Of a stretch of DNA of 64,000 nucleotides, positions 9,043-16,126 are shown one piece after another. Position 1 is the stretch's first letter, and every line of letters begins with the position of its first letter. The position numbers and the translations under genes were made by a program. Below the pieces are notes generated by a model. It ran no database searches. It saw only the letters and a list, made by a program, of their open reading frames with translations, and was not told where the DNA came from. The stretch is from Bacteroidota bacterium (GTDB lineage: Bacteria; Bacteroidota; Bacteroidia; Palsa-948). The stretch spans positions 32,812-96,811 of the forward strand of contig PLUL01000014.1 of the NCBI GenBank assembly GCA_003164895.1, in the 5' to 3' direction.

Positions 9043-11871
9043 TTAGTCAAGACTTATTTTTTTGAGTTTAATGTTTTCCATATTGTATTTTTTCAACTGT
9101 GCTTCAATGGCAATTTTATCTCCAACTATCACCGTGTTTATTTTATTCTCCATTATGCTTTTTTTGATTTGAGCATTCACTTCATCCTTTGTCATTTTTT
9201 TCAAAATCTCATTCTGCTTAACGGTGTAATCATTGTCTAAATTGAAATTATTTATGTTGGATAGGAAACGCATTTTCTGTAAAGCCGATTCATATTTAAT
9301 CGCTTCCTGATTCAGAAAAGAATTTTTTGTAAACTCTAATTCCTTATCCGTGATGCCATTCGCATTATAGGATTTCAGTTCTTTGCTTATCTCGGCAAGT
9401 GCAAGAGCCGTAGAAGGTCTTTTTACGGAAGAAAAAATTTCAAATTCCCCTTTATAATTGTCTCCTCTGAATCCTGAATAAATTCCGTAAGTAAATCCTT
9501 TTTGTTCACGAAGATTCATAAAGAGTCGTCCGCTGGCGCCACCACCTAACGCAAAGTTGGCAATCTTGTTTTTAAAGAAATCACCATAAGCATCAAATTT
9601 AAGAGATGTATATCCCATATTGATTACCGAAGACGGCGCTCCGTTAATATCATAAATAAAAAACTGTTCTGTTTGCTGAGGTTGTGGAGCAGGCGGAGCA
9701 GGCATGGTTACTTTTTTAGGAGTCCACTGATTTAAGAATTCTATCTTTTGTTTTGCTTCCTGCTCAGTCAAATCACCTACAATGGTAACTTTTGCAAGAG
9801 AAGGGCTGAAATATTTTCCGTAATAATCTTTCACATCCTGCAACGTAATTTTGTCAACCGATTTTACAGAAGATGGAAGTCCGAAAACATTTTCGCCATA
9901 TAAAACATAATCAAAAAGTTTTCCTGCCACTGCATTGGGCTCATGTTCCTGTTGCTTGATGCTCGCTTTCATTTCTTTTTTAATGCGTTTAAAATCTTCT
10001 TCTTTAAATGCCGGAGTAAACATTTTTTCTTCCAGAATTTTAAGTGTGGCATCTAAATTTCTTTTCAATGCAGTAACTTCAATAGTGGTATTTGTTTTAG
10101 TTGAATTGATAGTAATATCGCTTCCTAATTTATCCAACGCAGCTTCTATTTCTTCAGAAGAATGACTTTTAGTGCTTTCATTCAGCATATCTGCTGAAAT
10201 TGCAGCAAGACCAATCTTTTTAATATCCTGATGCACCATATCTCCGCCGTCAATTTCAATGCTGATATGAACTACCGGTGTTTCCTGATAAATAGTACCG
10301 ATAGATTTAATTCCATTGGTTAGTTCAAAGCGATAGATATTAGGAACTTTTGCAATCGCAGGTGGGCCCGGCGTTGGTCTGACTGTTCTGTCAAAATTAT
10401 CAGGTGCCGGACTGTATGTTAATCCTTTGTATTCAGGATTTGGAGCAAATACCTGACCTGCATAAGGATTTATACTTTTTGCAGAATCTTTTGGGTCAAG
10501 AATAGGGTAGGTGTTCAACACCGCTGCGCCTGAACCATTAATATATTTATTGAACACACGAATAATATCTTCTTTGGTAACTTTGTTATAACGGTCTATT
10601 TCTTCCTGGATAGAGTAGGGTTTACCAAGCAATCTTTCCCATTCTGAAATGATGATAGATTTAGAAAACACGGCATCCATTTTGCCATATATCTCACTTT
10701 CTTTTTTTGCTTTTGAACGGGCGAGGGCTTCATCCGTAATTCCTGTCTTTTCAAATTCATCCAAGGTAGCTTTCACTTCTTTATCTAATTCTTTAAATAA
10801 ATTTTCAAAATTAAAATCATCGGGTGGATATGCAATTACATAAATCTGAAATTCTCCTGTCAGTTCCTGATTAGCATGTTGCGCCATTGCCTGAACAGCT
10901 TTTTCGTTCTTTACAAAGTTTTTGTAAAGCGGTGAGTTCTTTCCTGAACCAAGCATATCTGCAATTAAATCCAACGCTGCTTCGTCTCTATGATATTGCG
11001 GAACGGTGGGATATACTCTTAAGTTAAGCGGAAGATATACTTTGTCTCTATACGACCCATATTTATCCTGAGGAATAACTACCTGAGCAACTTTTAGTTT
11101 TTTCACTTCGGGGCAGGACTTTAATGTGCTGTAATATTTATCTATCCACTTTAATGTTTGTTCTTTATTAAAATCTCCGGATACTGTGAGAATCGCATTG
11201 TTAGGTCCGTACCATCTTAAAAAGAAATTTTTCAGGTCTTCAGTTTTCGCGGCATTCAGATCATCTACATAACCAATCACGGGCCAGCTATACGGATGCC
11301 CATTAGGATAAAGTATTTTATTTATTTCTTCTTCAAAACCAAGCGCGTAAGGTTGATTCTCTACGTTTTGTGATTTTTCATTCTTAACAGCGTCCCGTTG
11401 ATTGTCAAACTTTTTCTGAGTAAGCGAATCCAATAAAAATCCCATTCTGTCGGCTTCCATCCATAAAGACATTTCTAAAAAGTTGGATGGAGTAGTTTCA
11501 AAATAAGTTGTTTTATCCCTTTCAGTGAATGCGTTCATGTTTCCACCGGCATTTTCAATAACTTTAAAATGTTCGTCATCTGCCAGATGCTTTGAACCTT
11601 TAAACATCATGTGCTCATAAAAATGTGCGAAACCCGATCTTCCAATATCTTCTCTGTCAGAACCCACTTTGTAAGTAACCGCAACATTCACCACCGGATC
11701 AGAATGATCTTCATGAAGCAAAATAGTTAATCCATTTGGAAGTTTATACTTTTCGTATGCAATTCCAATTTTCCCTGCTTCAGGAATAGATTTTTCCACG
11801 AATTGCGGCTGAGCCATCAACGTGATGAAAATGCAATGAAGCGATAATGTTAATGCAATAATTTTTTTCAT
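9043..11871 (-). CDS. M16-family zinc metalloprotease, two-module form
   Basis: Predicted periplasmic or surface endopeptidase of the pitrilysin/insulinase family. The 942 residues start with a signal peptide (MKKIIALTLS, cleavage near MAQ at about 21). The first module has the inverted zinc motif HFYEH (83-87) and the expected third ligand Glu near 165 in VKNEKSQN. The second module (from about residue 510) lacks a zinc motif but keeps the family's Arg/Tyr substrate-binding region, as in active/inactive module pairs of the M16B type. It is followed 14 bases later by a TPR protein, and divergently faces a paralogue of that protein. Substrate unknown. Confidence 0.9.
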   Translation of the reverse strand: MKKIIALTLSLHCIFITLMAQPQFVEKSIPEAGKIGIAYEKYKLPNGLTILLHEDHSDPVVNVAVTYKVGSDREDIGRSGFAHFYEHMMFKGSKHLADDEHFKVIENAGGNMNAFTERDKTTYFETTPSNFLEMSLWMEADRMGFLLDSLTQKKFDNQRDAVKNEKSQNVENQPYALGFEEEINKILYPNGHPYSWPVIGYVDDLNAAKTEDLKNFFLRWYGPNNAILTVSGDFNKEQTLKWIDKYYSTLKSCPEVKKLKVAQVVIPQDKYGSYRDKVYLPLNLRVYPTVPQYHRDEAALDLIADMLGSGKNSPLYKNFVKNEKAVQAMAQHANQELTGEFQIYVIAYPPDDFNFENLFKELDKEVKATLDEFEKTGITDEALARSKAKKESEIYGKMDAVFSKSIIISEWERLLGKPYSIQEEIDRYNKVTKEDIIRVFNKYINGSGAAVLNTYPILDPKDSAKSINPYAGQVFAPNPEYKGLTYSPAPDNFDRTVRPTPGPPAIAKVPNIYRFELTNGIKSIGTIYQETPVVHISIEIDGGDMVHQDIKKIGLAAISADMLNESTKSHSSEEIEAALDKLGSDITINSTKTNTTIEVTALKRNLDATLKILEEKMFTPAFKEEDFKRIKKEMKASIKQQEHEPNAVAGKLFDYVLYGENVFGLPSSVKSVDKITLQDVKDYYGKYFSPSLAKVTIVGDLTEQEAKQKIEFLNQWTPKKVTMPAPPAPQPQQTEQFFIYDINGAPSSVINMGYTSLKFDAYGDFFKNKIANFALGGGASGRLFMNLREQKGFTYGIYSGFRGDNYKGEFEIFSSVKRPSTALALAEISKELKSYNANGITDKELEFTKNSFLNQEAIKYESALQKMRFLSNINNFNLDNDYTVKQNEILKKMTKDEVNAQIKKSIMENKINTVIVGDKIAIEAQLKKYNMENIKLKKISLD

Positions 11872-12007
11872 GATATATTGAAGTGTTTGTTACTGTGTTT
11901 TTTGACGAAGCGAATGTAATATTTTTGGTTGCTCACGCGTTTATCAGATAGCTTTTTTTTATGTCGCTAAGTATAAATTAATCTGATACTTTTACACCTC
12001 AAATTTT

Positions 12008-13330
12008 ATGTATATGAAGAATATTTTTTCTCTTTCGATATTTCTTTTTTTGCAAGGAATAGGCGTGTGCTGCTTTTCGCAAAACTCTAACCTTAACAAG
12101 GCAATAAGTCTGTTAGAGGATTATGAAAAATACAATGAACTTAAATCGCTTCCCAATGCAAAGACAAGGATTGACAGTGCAACCGTAAATCCGGCAACAT
12201 CGGATAAATACAAAACATGGTTTTACAGAGGGCAAATTTACCTTGCCTTATTTGAGCAATCAATAAAAAATGAAATGACAAAAATTCAGGAAACAGATGT
12301 AAATAAAAAAATAATTGCTGCTTATTTTAACATTTCGATGGCAGATGCGGAAGAAGCACTGAAAGGTTTTCAAAAGGAATTAACGCTCGATGATAAAAAA
12401 GTGTATACACCCGATGCAACTTCCCGAATTAAAACTCTTGCCGGATATTATGGAACCAAAGCATTGGCTTTGCTGATAAATAAAAATTATGCCGATGCCA
12501 TTACGTACTACGAAACATCGTGCGACCTTAAATTAAAAACAACAGGCATAAACGATACCGCAGCAATATATAATCTGGCAGTTGCCACCCGAAAAAATAA
12601 GAACTATAAAAAAGCCGAAGATTATTATACTAAACTTATTGAACTGAAATACGAAAATCCCGAAAAGTGGTATCTCGAAATGATTTGGATGAATTCTGAA
12701 AGCGGAGATATGGATGCTACGGCAAACGCAATAACCAAAGCGCGTGCTGCCATGCCTGATAGTTACCCGATACTTGTAGAAGAAATAAATCTCTATAGCA
12801 AAAGCATTGATAAAGAAGAAAACAGGGCAAAAAGCGCAGAGCTTTCTCAAAAAGCAATAACTGATTTGAATACCGGCATAACTAAAAACCCAAAGGAAGC
12901 GCAGTTGCATTTGGTGTTGGCAGGAATTTACAGCAAACTGGCTTTTCCGAGAGATAAAAACAATAATGCGCTTGCAAAACCCGAAAACTTTAACGAGTTG
13001 GTTTTAAAAGCCGAAGATGAATACAAAAAGGCATTGGAACTGAAACCGGATTTTCAAAACAATTATACGTTAGGAATTTATTACAATAATTGGTGTGCCG
13101 ATATTGTAAACCAATTAGATAACATAAAAGATATTAAAAAGAAGAAAGCCGAAGAAAAGAGTGCGGATGATCTTTTGCAAAAGGCAATACCGTTATTAGA
13201 AAAGGCGCACGAGTTAGACCCAAAGGATAAAGACACCATGCGAACCCTGCGACAATTATATGCCCGCACAGGACAAGGCGAAAGCGAGAAATACAAAAAA
13301 TTGGATGCCGAGTTTAAAGGAGTGAAGTAG
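12008..13330 (+). CDS. Exported TPR-repeat protein, paralogue of the 7829 gene
   Basis: Function unknown. The 440 residues start with a signal peptide ending near CFSQ (about residue 24); the second Met (12014) is an equally good start. The rest is mainly alpha-helical with TPR-like units, for example YTKLIELKYENPEKWYLEM near residue 205 and a C-terminal unit LLEKAHELDPKDKDTMRTL. Shared motifs with the 399-residue protein (FYRGQIYLALF, VYTPDA, RQLYARTGQ) show a duplication. The copies lie on either side of the M16 protease, and this one is divergent from it. Confidence 0.72.
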   Translation: MYMKNIFSLSIFLFLQGIGVCCFSQNSNLNKAISLLEDYEKYNELKSLPNAKTRIDSATVNPATSDKYKTWFYRGQIYLALFEQSIKNEMTKIQETDVNKKIIAAYFNISMADAEEALKGFQKELTLDDKKVYTPDATSRIKTLAGYYGTKALALLINKNYADAITYYETSCDLKLKTTGINDTAAIYNLAVATRKNKNYKKAEDYYTKLIELKYENPEKWYLEMIWMNSESGDMDATANAITKARAAMPDSYPILVEEINLYSKSIDKEENRAKSAELSQKAITDLNTGITKNPKEAQLHLVLAGIYSKLAFPRDKNNNALAKPENFNELVLKAEDEYKKALELKPDFQNNYTLGIYYNNWCADIVNQLDNIKDIKKKKAEEKSADDLLQKAIPLLEKAHELDPKDKDTMRTLRQLYARTGQGESEKYKKLDAEFKGVK

Positions 13331-13453
13331 TTCATCCTCAATTGTAAGCCAAGAATTACTGCGATTGGGAGAAGTTTTATCATTTCAACTCCGCAATATC
13401 AATGGCCATTTTCCGTTTTCACAAAACAAAAAACCGTTATTTATCAGCAAACT

Positions 13454-14170
13454 GTGCATTCAATACTTGTTTCGATTGCAGTTTTTATGTCACTAACATT
13501 GACTGCGATATGTCAAACTGATAGCAAAGAAACTTGGTCAATGGAGTTAGGTGCAAGCAAGAATATTTTATACAATAATTTCACAGGCGTTAATCTAAGA
13601 TTTGTATCGCCAAAATTTCAAATAACAGGCGAAGATCCTTATTGGACTGAGGAAGAAGAAAAACATCCAAAAAGGTTCAAGAAATTCCGTTTTAATATTG
13701 AATTAATGTATGCTCCGGCATTTAATGTAAATGATGAAAACGGTAATAATTTCATCAGAATAAATACTCCCGGATTAAGAATTCAAAATATACTTGTAAG
13801 CAGAATTCATAAAGATACCTTGCCAATTTATTATGTGAGTAATTCAACGCAATTGAAAGAATATGCTGTTTCGGGAAACATTCAGTACAGGGTTTTAGAA
13901 TACAATAGAGTAAGTGTGCAGATAACCGGAGGGTTAAAATTCTTCTTTTTAACAAGCCCTGATTATGGGTTAGTTAATACCAAACAAGTTTATTATTTGA
14001 ACATCGGGCTTTTAAGCCAGTTAAATCTTGGATGGATTTCGCCATTTATGGATATTGGGATTGACAGAATTTATACCATTGGAGCAGAAGTTAAATTCAA
14101 TGCGATTTTCAGAAACGCAAAAAGGCGGTATAAGCTAAATCTTCAGAATTCAAACAAGGCAGAAGGGTAG
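13454..14170 (+). CDS. Hypothetical exported protein, probable small outer-membrane barrel
   Basis: Not recognised. The chosen start is a GTG that gives 238 residues with a hydrophobic signal peptide ending near TAICQ (about residue 21); an ATG at 13487 would give too short a signal. The mature part has alternating polar/aromatic strands such as FRFNIELMYAPAF and YRVLEYNRVSVQITGGLKFFF, a pattern seen in 8-12-strand outer-membrane barrels. It follows the 12008 gene by 123 bases on the same strand. A small hairpin TAGAAC-TTTT-GTTCTA overlaps its stop codon. Confidence 0.55.
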   Translation: MHSILVSIAVFMSLTLTAICQTDSKETWSMELGASKNILYNNFTGVNLRFVSPKFQITGEDPYWTEEEEKHPKRFKKFRFNIELMYAPAFNVNDENGNNFIRINTPGLRIQNILVSRIHKDTLPIYYVSNSTQLKEYAVSGNIQYRVLEYNRVSVQITGGLKFFFLTSPDYGLVNTKQVYYLNIGLLSQLNLGWISPFMDIGIDRIYTIGAEVKFNAIFRNAKRRYKLNLQNSNKAEG

Positions 14171-14403
14171 AACTTTTGTTCTATATAATAATCTTATGTT
14201 AAATTATATAATTCTTAAATTTCAACTATTTTGATAGAAGAAGATATAATTTCATTAATTTTACAATTTAATATAATGTAAGTTATAGAACAAATATGAT
14301 TTAATATAAACATTTAATAAATCAAATAAACACTTAAAATCCAGTTAAATATACAAATTATAGAAATTATAACAATTCCTTAGTTTACTGCCTACCTCCA
14401 AAA
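14171..14403. other. AT-rich non-coding spacer before the 21-bp array
   Basis: This stretch holds no convincing gene. It is very AT-rich, with many ATATAA/AATATA runs and imperfect repeats of TTATAGAA and TTTAATATAA. It grades into the phased array that starts at 14404, so some of it may be a decayed extension of that array. Confidence 0.5.
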
Positions 14404-14676
14404 AATTACAATTTTTACTTTTTCAATTCAAATAGTTACTTTCCTGATTATGATAAGTGTTTTCTGAATTATGAAAACAACTATCCTACTTACAATAGTT
14501 ACTTTCGTAATTCAAATAAGTGTTTTCCTGATTACAATAACAACTATCCCAATTCAAATAGTTATTATCGTAATTACAATAGTTGTTTTCCTAATTACAA
14601 TATGTACTATTCCAATTACAATATGCCATATCGTAATTACAATATGCCATATCCTAATTACGATAAGTACTATTTC
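14404..14676. repeat. Tandem array 1: 13 units of exactly 21 bp
   Basis: Units begin at 14404 and recur every 21 bases to 14676 with no insertion or deletion. The first half (AATTACAA or a variant) is most conserved and the second half varies. Units 2-4 and 5-7 form a 63-base higher-order repeat, and units 11 and 12 differ at one base. The core ACAATAGTTACT is the reverse complement of the core of array 2 at 32111. A plus-strand frame stays open through it and would encode hydrophobic heptads (I-T-I-V-x-x-x). Third codon positions are the least variable in that frame, which argues against coding. It lies past the stop of the 14812 gene. Confidence 0.9.
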
Positions 14677-14705
14677 CGTTAAAATTCGTGAAATTTTAAA
14701 AATAC

Positions 14706-14737
14706 AAACAGGAATCCCGATTGGAATTCCTGTTTTT
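14706..14737. terminator. Terminator-like hairpin between array 1 and the FnIII-like gene
   Basis: AAACAGGAAT (14706-14715) pairs with ATTCCTGTTT (14726-14735) around a 10-base loop, and a run of five T ends at 14737. On the plus strand it would stop transcription leaving the array. On the minus strand it is about 75 bases past the 14812 gene stop and has a weaker T-run. Confidence 0.6.
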
Positions 14738-14811
14738 GGTAAAATTAAGGAGTTATTGAAAATTAACCTTTCAACTTGCTAACTTTCCAATTTTTAAACT
14801 TATTATCTTAT

Positions 14812-15462
14812 TTACAGCACATATATTGCCGGTGCAGTAATCCATACTTGCTCGCCGCCATTTTTTTCACTCAAAACAATTCTGCCACGGTAGAACATTC
14901 TGGTACCGGGCGCTTTTCCATGTGTATATGTTGAGCGACTGCCTGGCGTTGTTTTTATAGTGGTAAAAGTGGTTCCATCGGCACTTTCCTGTACTTCGTA
15001 TGTTGCTGCTAATCCTTGACCGGCTGCTTTAAAAGTAATATCAAGCACACCTGCCTGCGTATCATCGTTTACAACTTCAAAATCTTTTTTCACTCTAACC
15101 GCTTGAGCCCGTGTGGTCAATCCGCACTCGGTTACTACCTGAGTTGCGGTAACTTCATCGGGTGCCAAATTTGCTGCTGCCTGCACGAGCAATACAAAAC
15201 TGCGCACATCGGTTATCACCGTTGCCAGAATGGTATTTCGAGCATCCGCAGTTCCGGCAGTGCGTGTTTTCACAGCGGCTTCTGCCGCAAGGGCTTTGGT
15301 TACATTGCCCTGCGCAGTGGTTAATGTGTTAGCCGCAATTGTAACGTGCGTATTGCCGGGAGCTTTGCCTAATGCGGTATAAAACGTGGTTACATCGGTT
15401 AAAAGCTGCGACACATTTTCTTCAAAATAAAAAATTGCCGCTACGTGTTTTTTCTTAATCAT
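14812..15462 (-). CDS. Small non-exported protein with helical N-terminus and FnIII-like C-terminus
   Basis: Function unknown. No signal peptide is visible. Residues about 1-130 look helical and Ala/Thr-rich (TIAANTLTTAQGNVTKALAA; TILATVITDVRSFVLLVQAA). Residues about 140-216 show a beta-sandwich pattern like fibronectin type III: YEVQESADGTTF, then a Tyr-Arg strand MFYRGRIVLSE and the end VWITAPAIYVL. The protein at 32387 has the same two-part plan. It begins 12 bases after the XRE-like gene stop, so the two form an operon. Array 1 lies just downstream. Base composition is richer in G+C than nearby genes, hinting at recent acquisition. Cytoplasmic localisation is inferred. Confidence 0.6.
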   Translation of the reverse strand: MIKKKHVAAIFYFEENVSQLLTDVTTFYTALGKAPGNTHVTIAANTLTTAQGNVTKALAAEAAVKTRTAGTADARNTILATVITDVRSFVLLVQAAANLAPDEVTATQVVTECGLTTRAQAVRVKKDFEVVNDDTQAGVLDITFKAAGQGLAATYEVQESADGTTFTTIKTTPGSRSTYTHGKAPGTRMFYRGRIVLSEKNGGEQVWITAPAIYVL

Positions 15463-15474
15463 AATAATTAGTGT

Positions 15475-15840
15475 TTAATTGTGGTTGAACTTATGTTGAA
15501 TGAATAATTTTTGAATGTCTGCTTTATGTTTTATCACATTTTTATTAGTGGGAACTTTATCTGGGAAAAAGCTGCAATGTTTTCCCATTCTTTTTTCTAC
15601 CTTTAAAAAAAACTGTTCTGTGGTAATGCCAAAATATGCGCACATTCGGCAAATGCTTTGCGCGTGTAGTTTGCGTTTGTTGCTTTCCACCAAAGAAAAA
15701 TTAATGCCTGTTTCACGCTGGCATGTTTTTAACGAAACATGCGATGCAATTCTTATTTTTTTTACCACCGTGCCCATAACATTTGCATAATGAGCGTTGC
15801 ATTGTTTTTTTTGTTCCGAAAGTGTTGTGTTGTGTTTCAT
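15475..15840 (-). CDS. XRE-like helix-turn-helix protein
   Basis: Likely DNA-binding regulator. The 121 residues contain a helix-turn-helix pattern at about 22-78: VVKKIRIASHVSLKTCQRE, then INFSLVESNKRKLHAQSICRM in meaning, then YFGITTEQFF, which matches the XRE/Cro layout where the last helix precedes a 'G-[IV]-[TP]-x-x-x-[FL]F' ending. The usual Gln and Ser contacts are partly replaced, so recognition may be unusual. It is the first gene of a two-gene unit with the FnIII-like protein. Two CGAA-type dyads lie 22-65 bases before its ATG and are candidate autoregulatory sites. Confidence 0.65.
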   Translation of the reverse strand: MKHNTTLSEQKKQCNAHYANVMGTVVKKIRIASHVSLKTCQRETGINFSLVESNKRKLHAQSICRMCAYFGITTEQFFLKVEKRMGKHCSFFPDKVPTNKNVIKHKADIQKLFIQHKFNHN

Positions 15841-15861
15841 GAATGTTTGTTTAATGGTTTA

Positions 15862-15905
15862 GCGAATTTCGTACAAAAACACTCCTCACCCCGTTACGAA
15901 TTCGT
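15862..15905. promoter_or_regulatory. Pair of CGAA-type dyads upstream of the XRE-like gene
   Basis: CGAATTTCG (15863-15871) and ACGAATTCGT (15896-15905) are both self-complementary around CGAA/TTCG. Their centres are about 33-34 bases apart, close to three helical turns, and they sit directly upstream of the regulator start at 15840. This is the usual place for an autoregulatory operator; binding is inferred. Confidence 0.4.
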
Positions 15906-15926
15906 GGTTATTTTTTACTAAAATGT

Positions 15927-16000
15927 GATTACACAGACCTGACTGCCGTCAGGCAAGTTTATAAAATGATTCCACCGATTTGCCATTTATCGGTGTAATC
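15927..16000. repeat. Small foldback repeat with GATTACAC ends
   Basis: GATTACAC (15927-15934) and its complement GTGTAATC (15993-16000) bound a 74-base element. Inside is a hairpin CCTGAC-TGCC-GTCAGG (15938-15953), which resembles the CCTGCC...GGCAGG hairpin after purA at 31168. The element looks like a non-autonomous dispersed repeat. The rest of the 15841-16126 gap holds the dyads above and a TAACTTTG box at 16068-16075 before the next gene. Confidence 0.55.
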
Positions 16001-16126
16001 TCATTTGTTTATAATAAATCGGTGATATCTTTTACCACCTCTCCCCTGCCATTAGGTTACAATTATGTAACTTTGTTGCTTATTATAAGGTATAAGGAGA
16101 TAATTACAATACAAAAATAAATTGCA

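Noticed and set aside
14404-14676. CRISPR array
   Set aside because: The repeats are directly joined without unique spacers and no cas genes are present.
14471-14782. Plus-strand open frame through array 1 encoding hydrophobic heptads
   Set aside because: The third codon positions are the least variable in the array, opposite to a coding sequence, and the frame exists only because the repeat unit is a multiple of three with no stop.
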